In this document: piece by piece, positions 20,571-31,013 of the stretch
How positions within the stretch are numbered: position 1 is the stretch's first letter
How the letters are laid out: every line of letters starts with the position of its first letter
NCBI RefSeq assembly: GCF_020520425.1
Contig: NC_079491.1
Location: 1,860,001 to 1,924,000 of the forward strand
From: Spinacia oleracea
Taxonomy: Eukaryota > Streptophyta > Magnoliopsida > Caryophyllales > Amaranthaceae
Reading direction: 5' to 3'
Length of the DNA stretch: 64,000 nt
Program-made: the position numbers and the translations under genes
Notes under the pieces: model-generated
Told to the model about the DNA's origin: nothing
Database searches by the model: none
The model's input: the letters and a program-made list of their open reading frames with translations, nothing else

Positions 20571-22002
20571 AGATCGTTTTGAATGTTTAATTTGAAAATT
20601 TCAGTTCACGTAATTTTAATTAATTTTAAAATTAATAATTTGAATTAATTTCTTGGATTTTAATTTTGAATATTATAATTATAATAAATGGAATTTATTC
20701 TAATTATTTTACTAAAATTAAAATCATGAATTAATTTAAATGCGGCTGAAATTAAATTAAATTTTTGGATTCAATTATAAATTGATATGAGCTTTAAATT
20801 TTAATTAAATTTGTATGTTTCCGGTTGGACTAGAAATACATTTTTATGTTTAAAATTGGTAAAGCATATGAATTTATTGGTTTAAGTGGGAGCGCTTTTT
20901 AGTCATAAACTCTTGATTAGGTCTACAAATCCTTAAGGTTAAAACAACTCGATTAGAATTAATAAGGACTGAATAATTGGTAGATTATTGGTGCCCTTGA
21001 TTAATTGCTGCAAATGTTTACGTGATGCATAATGTGTTTTACTAACCAGCTATGTGGGCCATTCATGATAATGAATGGGTGAATGGTATATATTGTATAT
21101 GTACTGTTTTGCAGGTTATGAAGTGACTAGTATGGCCCAAATAGGATAGAAAATATGGTCTGCGTACCATTAATTTGAATGTAATTGGTCTAAAGCACCA
21201 AAGTTATTTTTCAATCAAATATGGTCTGCGTACCATCAAATAGTTGTAATTAGTTATAGCTTATCCTATTTGAAGAAAATGGTGCCTCCCACGGAGATTT
21301 TCAAGACGGACTTTGAAGTCAAAGCTTCAAGATGAAGTCGGGCCATACTAGATCACAAATATCTTATGCATGTTTTAAGTTATTTATTGTTTTAAATATG
21401 TCTTAAAAATGCATGAGATCAAAAGCTTGATTATGTTGCATGATTAAGGATTTTAGTTCACTTAAAATCTAACCAACATAGTAAGAGCCTTAAGTTCCAA
21501 ACTTAAAAATTGAGTTAAAAGGTGCCATGCCAAAATATACACTTGCTTGGATATCCTTTACATCAATCTAGTAATAGTTTTCGCTCAGCGAGGTGTTACT
21601 TATTGGTCCTAAAGGGGCAAGGTACACAAATAATTGTGAGTACATGTTAGTTTTGGTGAAACTCAACGATATAAGTAAGGAGTCCTTTTATGTCGTGGCA
21701 AATTCGATAGGTTTACCTAATAAGTTCTTAGACGTACCTATCAACCAAGAATAGTTTCTAGACTATTAGCAAAAGGCTTTTGCTTACCTAAGATGTTCTA
21801 GGATTAAGTCGACAAACTGTGCTTAGTTCTTCAATGATTTTAGGATCTTGGAATCATTTTATTCACACCTGCCGGAACACATAACTTGAATAAAATGCTT
21901 AATAAACATTGAATTATGCATGTATGCTAGAATTTAAGTTTATTAAGAGAAACTGTGAATGGTTATTTATTTGTTTATTCTTTTCAATTGTAGTTTTTAA
22001 AT

Positions 22003-25000
22003 ATGGCAAACAACAATTCATTCAACATTCGATCAATTCTCGAAAAGGAGAAGTTGAACGGGAAAAACTTCCTTGACTGGCAAAGGAACTTGCAAATAGT
22101 TCTTATGCAGGAAGAAAAGGAGTATGTCCTAGATGAGGCGATGCCCGAAGCTCCTGGCGACGGGGTCACTCAGGCTGCCCTCAATCGTTGGATTGATGCC
22201 AACAAGGATGTGAAATGTCTAATGCTCGCCACCATGAGTGCGGATCTGCAGAAAACGTTCATCAACTCAGATGCTTTCACAATCATCAGTGAGTTGAAGA
22301 ACATGTTCCAAGATCTGGCTCGAGTCGAAAGATTCGAGACTCATAGGCAAATTCTTGAGACCAAGCTTAAGAAAGGCGAGCCCGTAAGTCCACATGTTCT
22401 CAAAATGATTGGACTCATTGAGAATATGAGTCGGCTGGATCAGCAATTTTCTCAGGAAATGGCTATAGACACCATCCTCCATTCTCTTCATAGCGGGTAT
22501 GATCAGTTCAAACTGAACTACAGTATGAATAGTCTGGACAAAACGCTCACTGAGCTTCACGGTATGCTGAAGACCGCTGAGAAGACGCTCAAAAGTGATA
22601 AGCAGGATGTGCTTATGGTGCGTGGGGGCAAGTTCAAGAAATCTGGAAAGAAGAGGAATGCTAAGAAAGGTGGCAACAAGGCCAGCCCAACTAAGCAAAC
22701 TGGCGCCAAATCTGCAAAGAGGAAGGTCAGTCAACCCACTTCTGAATCCGAATGCTTCTACTGCAAGAAGAAGGGGCATTGGAAGAGAGATTGCTTGAAG
22801 CTAAAGGAAGATCAGAAGAACGGAACAGTCGTTCCATCTTCAGGTATTTTCGTTATAGACTGTATACTTGCTAATTCAACTTCTTGGGTATTAGATACAG
22901 GTTGTGGCTCACACTTATGTTCCAATCCACAGGGACTAAGAAGAAGTAGAAAGTTAAGCAAGGGTGAAGTCGACCTACGAGTGGGAAATGGAGCACGGAT
23001 TGCTGCATTAGCCGTAGGAACTTACTATTTGTCGTTGCCCTCCGGGCTAGTTTTGGAACTGGAAGAATGTTTCCATGTTCCAAGTCTTACTAAAAACATC
23101 ATTTCAGTTTCTTGCTTAGATGCTAAGGGATTTTCCTTTATAATAAAAGACAATAGTTGTTCGTTTTATTTTAAAGAGATGTTTTATGGATCTGCTAGAT
23201 TAGTCAATGGACTTTATTTATTAGATCACGACAAACAAGTATATAACATAAATACCAAAAAGGCCAAAAAGGATGATTCAGATCTCACCTATCTGTGGCA
23301 TTGTCGATTAGGCCATATAAACTTGAAACGCTTAGAAAGACTTCAAAGGGAAGGAATTCTAGAACCATTTGACTTAGAGGATTATGGTAAATGCGAATCA
23401 TGTTTACTTGGCAAAATGACAAAGCAACCTTTCTCTAAAGTTGGAGAAAGAGCAAATGAACTATTGGGTTTAATCCATACAGATGTATGTGGACCAATGA
23501 GTACAAATGCTAGAGGTGGTTTCAGCTACTTTATCACTTTCACTGATGACTTCAGTAGGTATGGTTATGTCTACCTAATGAAGCATAAGTCTGAATCCTT
23601 TGACAAATTCAAGGAATTTCAGAGTGAAGTAGAGAATCAATTAGGCAAGAAGATTAAAGCACTGCGGTCTGACAGAGGCGGTGAATATCTGAGCTATGAA
23701 TTTGATGACCATCTGAAAGAATGTGGAATTCTATCAGAATTGACTCCTCCTGGAACACCACAATGGAACGGTGTGTCAGAACGGAGGAACAGAACCTTGC
23801 TAGACATGGTCAGGTCAATGATGGGTCAGGCCGAACTTCCATTAGAATTTTGGGGACATGCACTAAATACAGCTGCACTCACTATAAATAGAGCTCCGTC
23901 TAAAGTTGTCGAAAAGACTCCATACGAATTATGGTTTGGAAAGCCTCCAAATGTGTCTTTTCTTAAGATTTGGGGATGTGAAGTTTACGTCAAACGATTA
24001 ATTTCAGACAAACTTCATCCAAAATCTGACAAATGTATCCTTGTGGGCTATCCAAAGGAAACAAAGGGGTATTACTTCTACAATACATCTGAGAACAAAG
24101 TGTTTGTTGCTCGAGATGGTGTCTTTTTGGAGAAGGATCACATTTCCAAAATGACAAGTGGGAGAAAAGTAGACCTCGAAGAAATTCGAGTCGAACAACA
24201 AACTCTAGAGAATGCTCAAAATGACATTCAGGATGAAACTCAGAGATCTTTAGAAGAATCTGGTGAGAATCATGGTCAATCTAGAAATGTTACCCCGCGT
24301 AGATCGCAAAGATATAGATCTCAACCGGAAAGGTACTTAGGTATTTTGACGAACGAGAGCTATGACGTTCTATTACTTGAAAGTGATGAACCTGCGACTT
24401 ACAAGCAAGCTATGACGAGCCCTAGCTCCAAGCAGTGGCAAGAAGCCATGCAATCTGAATTAGACTCCATGTCTGAAAACCAAGTATGGGATTTGGTCGA
24501 TTTGCCAGATGGCTACCAAGCCATTGGAAGCAAATGGGTTTTCAAACTGAAAAAGGACAAGGATGGGAAACTTGAAGTTTTCAAAGCTAGATTGGTTGCA
24601 AAAGGTTACAGGCAAGTCCACGGTGTGGATTACGATGAAACCTTTTCACCAGTTGCAATGCTAAAGTCTATTCGAATAATGTTAGCAATCGCTGCATATT
24701 ACGATTACGAAATATGGCAGATGGATGTCAAAACTGCTTTCTTAAACGGCGTTTTAACAGAAACTGTGTTTATGACACAGCCTGAAGGTTTTGAGGATCC
24801 AAAGAATGCTAAAAAGGTATGCAAGCTAAAGAAGTCAATCTACGGATTGAAGCAGGCATCCAGGAGCTGGAATATACGTTTTGATGAAGCAGTCAGTGAC
24901 TTTGGTTTCATCAAAAACGCGGACGAATCTTGTGTATACAAGAAGGTCAGTGGGAGCAAAATTGCTTTCCTAGTATTATATGTCGACGACATATTGCTTA

Positions 25001-25968
25001 TCGGAAATGACATTCCTATGTTGAACTCTGTCAAGATTTGGCTTGGGAAATGTTTTTCGATGAAGGATCTAGGAGAAGCACAGTACATATTGGGCATCAA
25101 GATTTACAGAGATAGATCTAAAAAGATGATTGGACTTAGTCAAAGCACTTATATCAATAAGGTACTTGATAGGTTCAAGATGGCGGACTCCAAGCGAGGC
25201 TACCTACCCATGTCTCATGGAATGACTCTAAGCAAGACTCAGTGCCCAAAAACACTTGATGAGCGTAGACGAATGAATGGGATTCCATATGCATCATTGA
25301 TTGGTTCAATAATGTATGCTATGATATGTACACGCCCGGATGTTGCGTACGCACTCAGTGCTACGAGCAGATACCAGTCAGACCCAGGAGAGGCGCATTG
25401 GACTGCTGCCAAGAACATTCTGAAGTACCTGAAAAGGCACAAAGATGACTTCCTGGTCTATGGTGGAGATGATGAATTAATTGTTAAAGGCTATACGGAC
25501 GCAAGTTTCCAAACCGACAAAGATGATTTCAGATCACAGTCTGGGTTTGTCTTCTGCCTCAACGGAGGAGCAGTAAGCTGGAAAAGTGCTAAGCAAAGCA
25601 CCATTGCGGATTCTACAACTGAAGCGGAGTACATTGCTGCACATGAAGCAGCAAAGGAAGCTATATGGCTAAGGAAGTTCATAGGAGAACTTGGTGTAGT
25701 CCCCTCCATTAAAGGACCAATAGCCCTGTATTGTGATAATAACGGAGCTATTGCACAGGCAAAAGAGCCTAGACACCACCAGAGAGTCAAGCATGTACTT
25801 CGTAGATTTCACCTTCTACGAGAGTTCGTTGAAAGAAAAGAAGTCGAGATAAGCAAAATTGGAACTGATGACAACATATCAGATCCATTAACTAAACCTC
25901 TGCCGCAAGCGAAGCACAACTCGCACACTGCAGCTATGGGAATCAAGCATATTGGAGAATGGCTTTGA
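22003..25968 (+). CDS. Copia 2 gag-pol polyprotein
   Basis: A single frame of 1321 codons from ATG 22003. Order: gag (about 22020-22700), CCHC zinc knuckle (CFYCKKKGHWKRDC, near 22753), protease with DTGC (near 22896), GAG-pre-integrase CRLGH segment (near 23300), integrase core (about 23470-23900), reverse transcriptase with YVDD (near 24979), RNase H (about 25480-25900). The gag start (NNNSFNIRSILEKEKLNG...) differs from Copia 1, so the two are from different Copia lineages. Looks whole. Confidence 0.95.
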   Translation: MANNNSFNIRSILEKEKLNGKNFLDWQRNLQIVLMQEEKEYVLDEAMPEAPGDGVTQAALNRWIDANKDVKCLMLATMSADLQKTFINSDAFTIISELKNMFQDLARVERFETHRQILETKLKKGEPVSPHVLKMIGLIENMSRLDQQFSQEMAIDTILHSLHSGYDQFKLNYSMNSLDKTLTELHGMLKTAEKTLKSDKQDVLMVRGGKFKKSGKKRNAKKGGNKASPTKQTGAKSAKRKVSQPTSESECFYCKKKGHWKRDCLKLKEDQKNGTVVPSSGIFVIDCILANSTSWVLDTGCGSHLCSNPQGLRRSRKLSKGEVDLRVGNGARIAALAVGTYYLSLPSGLVLELEECFHVPSLTKNIISVSCLDAKGFSFIIKDNSCSFYFKEMFYGSARLVNGLYLLDHDKQVYNINTKKAKKDDSDLTYLWHCRLGHINLKRLERLQREGILEPFDLEDYGKCESCLLGKMTKQPFSKVGERANELLGLIHTDVCGPMSTNARGGFSYFITFTDDFSRYGYVYLMKHKSESFDKFKEFQSEVENQLGKKIKALRSDRGGEYLSYEFDDHLKECGILSELTPPGTPQWNGVSERRNRTLLDMVRSMMGQAELPLEFWGHALNTAALTINRAPSKVVEKTPYELWFGKPPNVSFLKIWGCEVYVKRLISDKLHPKSDKCILVGYPKETKGYYFYNTSENKVFVARDGVFLEKDHISKMTSGRKVDLEEIRVEQQTLENAQNDIQDETQRSLEESGENHGQSRNVTPRRSQRYRSQPERYLGILTNESYDVLLLESDEPATYKQAMTSPSSKQWQEAMQSELDSMSENQVWDLVDLPDGYQAIGSKWVFKLKKDKDGKLEVFKARLVAKGYRQVHGVDYDETFSPVAMLKSIRIMLAIAAYYDYEIWQMDVKTAFLNGVLTETVFMTQPEGFEDPKNAKKVCKLKKSIYGLKQASRSWNIRFDEAVSDFGFIKNADESCVYKKVSGSKIAFLVLYVDDILLIGNDIPMLNSVKIWLGKCFSMKDLGEAQYILGIKIYRDRSKKMIGLSQSTYINKVLDRFKMADSKRGYLPMSHGMTLSKTQCPKTLDERRRMNGIPYASLIGSIMYAMICTRPDVAYALSATSRYQSDPGEAHWTAAKNILKYLKRHKDDFLVYGGDDELIVKGYTDASFQTDKDDFRSQSGFVFCLNGGAVSWKSAKQSTIADSTTEAEYIAAHEAAKEAIWLRKFIGELGVVPSIKGPIALYCDNNGAIAQAKEPRHHQRVKHVLRRFHLLREFVERKEVEISKIGTDDNISDPLTKPLPQAKHNSHTAAMGIKHIGEWL

Positions 25969-26833
25969 TGTCTCTGTTTAATGTTTTAAAGTTTTAGAGT
26001 TTAAATCTTTGTAAAACATTATTGGTTAATCATTCACAATAAATGAAAGAAATTCATTTTTCCATTTAATTTGTGGTTTATTAAATGATGAGTCCCTTCA
26101 ACTTGACGATATATTCAAGATAGACTGTCAGGACCAGTCCTGTGACTAAGAAATGTCTATCAAGTGAACTTGAATGTCAAAGGTTGAAAATGGTCCCTAA
26201 TCGGAGTTTTCTATAAAATTGGACGCATAGAAAACGTTAGACGATTAGAATGCAAGATGACTAGTAGTTCTGTTTCTTGAACTATGTGGACATGGCAATG
26301 TCATAATCATTTGCATAGATACTTACTTTGGGAAGACTAGTATCGGACAAGACCTATGAAACTTTACTGTAAGAGATGAAAGTCTGTCATAAGTAAATTT
26401 CATTAAATTATTAGACACTTAATCCTCAATACCTGAGTGATTTGAGATTACTTGTTTGAGAACTGGTTGCTTTGACGTTGACCAACCGTCGCACCGTAAA
26501 AGGAGGCTATAAAGGCAACGCTCAGGTAATCACCTATCAAACGAAGTCTAATCTCAAGATCGCAAGATTGGGATTGTCCTCCCATAAATCGGGAAGAGAT
26601 GCTTAAAAGTTGTACAAGGCCACTCGGAGAGCTAGAAACTGTGAAATGCATGGCCGTGCTCGGATGAATCATAGGCTATGATTATCTGTTTATTTGATCA
26701 GTTGAACTCTGAAACCGAGGAACACCTCTGGACATAATAAGGATGACAACTCTTACCTTATGTTCAAGAGCAAGCATCGAGCGACAAAGGAATTAGGAAA
26801 ATGCACACTTGTCCCTAAGGACAAGTGGGAGAC

Positions 26834-28219
26834 TGAAGGAAATAATGCCCTTGGTCCAAGTATGCATTCTATGTTAAGTCTAATAAATGCGGTTCAGTAT
26901 TAATTAACAAGTTAATAATTCAGTGAGATCAAGTGAGCTGAATGCCTAGCTAGAGGCCGCTTCAGTTCAAGTGGAATTAATGATATTAATCCACAGCTTA
27001 CTCTTGACTGAACCCGTAGGGTCACACAAATAGTACGTAAACGGATCAAGTATTTAATGGCATTAAATACTCCATCTATGAATATTCGGAACCGACGGAT
27101 CTTGGTTTCAGTGGGAGCTAAGATCGTCACAGGCAAGAAATGAATACTCCGGAAACGATGATATTGCCGGAAACGGAAATATGGATCGTATCGGAAATAT
27201 GAATATTATCCAAGTCGTAGATGTTGCCGGAAACGGAAACATGGTACGTATCGGAAAATATTATTGGAAATGGAAATATTACCAGAATCGGAAATATTGC
27301 CGGAAACGGAAATATTGTCAGAATCGGAAATATTACCGGAATCGGAAAATAATTCCGGAAACGGAAATATTAAATATTTGTTCGAAACGGAAATTAATTC
27401 CGGAATCGGAAATATTAAATATTGTTCGTAATCGGAAATAGATTCCGGAAATGGAAATTTAATCGGAAGCGTATCGTACGAATTAGCATCGGACGAGGCT
27501 TGCCGGACGAAGGCCCAGCACGAAGCCGGGGCCATCGCCCAGCAAGCATGCGCGCCACAAGCCCAGCCAAGGCAGCGCCCAGGCCTACCGCAAGGCAGGC
27601 CCAGCGCGCGCCAAGGGCCACGGATGCGTGGGCCGTGCTGCGTGGGCTGCTGCTCGCACGCGCATGGGCAGCCCTTGTGGCTGCCGTGTGTGTGTGAGTT
27701 TGTGCACATGCGTGATTCCTGAATCTGCAAGAGTCAGTGTATGATTAAATTTCTATTCCTAATTGGATAAATTAATTAAATAGAATTCATGTAGGATTCT
27801 AATTTCAATTAATTCGTATCCTACTAGGATTACGATTCCTTTTCCATAACTCTATAAATAAAGGCCAAGGGGTCATAATTTATATACAAGTTTCAAAGTA
27901 TTCAAAAGTGAGTTTTTTTGAGAGAAAATTAAAACACATCTTGCTCATAAAGTGCCGAAATTTTCTAGTACCTTAAGGGCGATTCTAGTTGGTCAATCTT
28001 AAGGCGGATCCGGACGTGCTGTGGACTATCTACGGAGGGACGACACTTGGAGTCCTAAAAGACTTGTTCTTGTTCGGTTCGGGCGCAGCTAGGGAGGGCA
28101 CGCAACAAAGAGTATGCATCTAAATTATGCTATATGATTATGTGTAAATAATATGTTGTCCTGGGTTAATGGTTGTTTCCGCATGATCTATGTAATGTCA
28201 TATGTATCATAACCTAACA
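26834..28219 (+). repeat. Right LTR of Copia 2
   Basis: 1386 bp, about two differences from the left LTR by eye; followed directly by the ATAAC duplication. Confidence 0.95.
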
Positions 28220-28286
28220 ATAACCTCACATCTTTACTTATATAATAGAGATTGTAAGATACTATGTACAATATTAATCGATGCAC

Positions 28287-28413
28287 GACTATTTTGTTCT
28301 CGGTTTGCTCATAGCTAGAACACAAGCACACGAACAAAGAAATAATGCTAGTAGTATGCATGGTATAACCGGTTGTACACAAAAAATTATGCCATTTTTT
28401 AAGGTGATTTTGT
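28287..28413. repeat. First copy of a ~130-bp repeat flanking the solo LTR
   Basis: GACTATTTTGTTCTCGG...ACCGGTTGTACA...TTTTTTAAGGTGATTTTGT. A diverged second copy starts at 30324, exactly at the right target duplication of the solo LTR, and its upstream continuation ('aatattaatt...') lies left of the solo LTR at about 28486-28504. This is an old tandem duplication into whose second copy the LTR element inserted. Confidence 0.6.
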
Positions 28414-28504
28414 TTATAATCTTGATATGCCTTGTGTTTTAGGAGGATTACCGATCGACCAACCGGTTGTACATTGCAAGGTTTAATATTAATTAATATA
28501 AGAC

Positions 28505-30321
28505 TGTAATACCAATATTTTATGATTAATTAAAATATATTTTATAGCTAAAATAAAGTTATAATTTATTTTTAAGTGAGCTTTCTTAAATTATAAAGCC
28601 TCTTTTCATATTTGAAAAGTCCAAAACCCTATTTTATTAATTGTAGGATTGTTGTTTAATGATCTTATATAAATACTCTTTTAAACCCTAAAACTAAACT
28701 ATTCTTTTCATAAGTACGAGCGCAGCCGTTCAATATTTTCTCAGGTGAGACGACATCAAATTAGAAGCAATTAAGGATGCATATCAATTAGTGTTTTGTA
28801 ATCATTGAACCACTATGATTGAAATTCGTTGACCAAGATTAAGCAGGCACACCCTTTCGGTTTTGTGCGGATAACATATCCAATAATCGCTCAATTGTTT
28901 TTGTACTTCGCTATTTTGGCCCGAAAGGTAATCACGCTTAGTCCCTTCTAATTGTTTGTGTATATTATTAGTTGTAATCACACTTAGTCCCCTCTAATTG
29001 TTCGTGTATATTATTAGTTGTAATCAAGATGTTTGTGTTATATTCAATATTAAGTGTTATTGGACGCACTGGTTGGAATTGATAATGTTGTATATTGTCC
29101 TGCTTTCGTTTTGACATTTATAAATTTTGGTTCTTTTGTGTTATTTTGCGTAATGAGATGCACATATATTTGTATTAGCTAATAGGTGGTTATGGTTGGT
29201 GAAGTTTCTTATATATGAGAGTTGTCACCATTGTGGTTGGAGTTAGTTATTACTCTAGTCAAACTATGCGCATTCAGATTGGTATTGCTGTAGGGAGATT
29301 ATATGAAGTATGTAGTTTCATTACTTTGAGGTCGAGAATATTGTTTTGAGAAAAAAAAATTGGATTCGAGCAACATTATTTGGGAATTTTTGCCGTTATT
29401 GAGAAGTAGAGATTCTTAACTCTAAATGGGTGTTGATCAGATTATGAGAAAATGTTTGAGAATAATTATTACATTTTTGGTTTGAGGCTCAGCGTTATAG
29501 ACCTTAGTCCTTGGCATGTTGGTAAAGAGATGATAACCATTAGTAGAGGAGCAAGATACAATCTTTATTATTTTATTTATATCTCCAAAGTGGGATTTGG
29601 CTCAAAAGTGGCCTTGACTCAGAGAGTCTTTCTAGTAGCTATTGAGAGTTTCAAGTTTTTATACTTGTTGGTTTATTATTCAAATTACCCATGTCCAAGG
29701 CTAGGTATAGAACAAAGATCAAATATAGCACCTATTGGTTTGAGTATGTTTAGTAGAGGAAAAGATCATATCATTATATTTGAGGTTCAAATGAAGAGGA
29801 GATTTATAGTTTCCATAGAGTATGAAGTTAGTTTTATCTTTGGGATCATACTTGAAATGTAGTTTCATACTACATTGTTTACATGAGCATTTATTATTCT
29901 ATATTAGTATGTTTCTGTTTGTCACAGGCGATTACTCAGCTTTTTGCTGACGTGTGTGTTTATTTGCTATGTGTGTTTGCGGCCATGTCTTTTTCTTATG
30001 GTGGCCCTGCGACGATCCTTTTGGAATTTGTCCTCTATGGTGAGCAGTCAAGATGACTGGAGCAGATTGATCGTGAAGGATTGCAGTTAGAAGTTAAAGG
30101 AGCTCAAAGTGTTACCGTTAGTCTTTTATAACAGTTACGTAGTTGTAAATAGATCACCTAGTAATTGAGTTGTAATAGTTTGAGTTTGTAAGCCTTAGCA
30201 CTTGACAATGTGGTCAAGTGTGGCGGTGATACCTCCGATTTAGTTATAAGCTTCCGCAATATTTTTATAAAGTCTTTTATATTTCTTATTTATTTAAAGT
30301 TAGTAAATCGGGGGTGTTACA
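28505..30321 (+). repeat. Solo LTR, chromovirus-like (Gypsy)
   Basis: 1817-bp block that begins TGTAATACC and ends GGGGTGTTACA, the TGTAACACC/GGTGTTACA type of ends seen in plant Gypsy chromoviruses. Flanks are a perfect 5-bp duplication AAGAC (28500-28504 and 30322-30326). A TATATAAATA promoter-like box lies near 28665, as expected inside an LTR. No internal coding region remains, so it is a fossil formed by LTR-LTR recombination. Family assignment rests on end sequences and the duplication, not on coding sequence. Confidence 0.7.
28928..29026 (+). repeat. 46-bp tandem duplication within the solo LTR
   Basis: Two copies of 'gtaatcac.cttagtccc' to 'gtatattattagtt' at 28928-28973 and 28974-29019, then the start of a third (gtaatca). 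Confidence 0.85.
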
Positions 30322-30323
30322 AA

Positions 30324-30441
30324 GACTATTTTGTGCTCGGCTTGGTCCTAGGACACAAATATATGAGTAAAGAAATAATCTTAGCAGTATGGTACAACCG
30401 GTTGTACATAGAAAATTACGCAGTTTTTAAGATGATTTTGT
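30324..30441. repeat. Second copy of the ~130-bp repeat flanking the solo LTR
   Basis: About three quarters identical to 28287-28413, with ACCGGTTGTACA and TTTTTAAGATGATTTTGTCC in the same order. The sequence from 30442 to 31013 shows nothing further: no coding segments, AT-rich, probably containing the 3' UTR of the patellin gene at its right end. Confidence 0.6.
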
Positions 30442-31013
30442 CCTCTTAGGAAATGCAGTTAATGATAAATATATTGTTACTTTCAAAATTAAAATTTTGC
30501 CAATTTCTTAGTGTTTGGTTTAAAGAAATTAAATGATTTTCAATAGTTAAAATCGATCAAAATTGATGCTACATTTAATAAATTTATTTTTATAAGTTAA
30601 AAAGAGCATGCCTTCATATAGCTTAATGCATGTATTATAGGCAATGCTACAACAAATAAATTATTTTTTCTAACTAATCATCCTTTCATTTGTCTCGATA
30701 TTTGTCCAAATGGTAATCGTTGAAACATTATAAAATGAAGGTAATAATACAATAGCAGATATTCTACAAATAAATACAAGTATGTATATACAACTATACA
30801 AGTATATCAAAACTCTGTATTGTACAAAAATTCATGCTAACTTGTTAATGTCCCCATCCTATTTTAACTAATTACAAACATTATGATCGTTAATTACATG
30901 TATTAACAAAATTATAAAAAGTTAATATTCTATAATAAAATTATAAAAAAATTGATATTCTAAATACAGGACGTACTAACTCAGCTTACGTGGATTTATA
31001 TTACAAAATAGTT

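Larger units (their letters stand above)
17791..28219 (+). mobile_element. Copia LTR retrotransposon 2, looks whole and very young
   Basis: 10,429-bp Ty1/Copia element with 1386-bp LTRs (17791-19176 and 26834-28219) starting TGAAGG and ending CTAACA, flanked by a perfect 5-bp duplication ATAAC (17786-17790, 28220-28224). A primer-binding site TGGTATCACGAGCC follows the left LTR, and a purine-rich GTGGGAGAC tract precedes the right LTR. The left and right LTRs differ at about two of 1386 positions, giving an age on the order of 0.05-0.1 million years at common plant rates. It has an unusually long 2.8-kb leader with a GC-rich repeat block, and 0.86 kb after the polyprotein. It ends about 0.8 kb upstream of the globulin start codon. 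No breaks seen. Confidence 0.95.

Noticed and set aside
19770-20595. Several overlapping open frames of 90-207 codons on both strands
   Set aside because: They lie on a CpG-rich minisatellite; the products are Ala/Arg/Ser low-complexity in all frames, a by-product of repeats inside the Copia 2 leader.
29452-29862. 136-codon plus-strand frame
   Set aside because: It lies inside the solo LTR and shows no recognisable domain; treated as chance.
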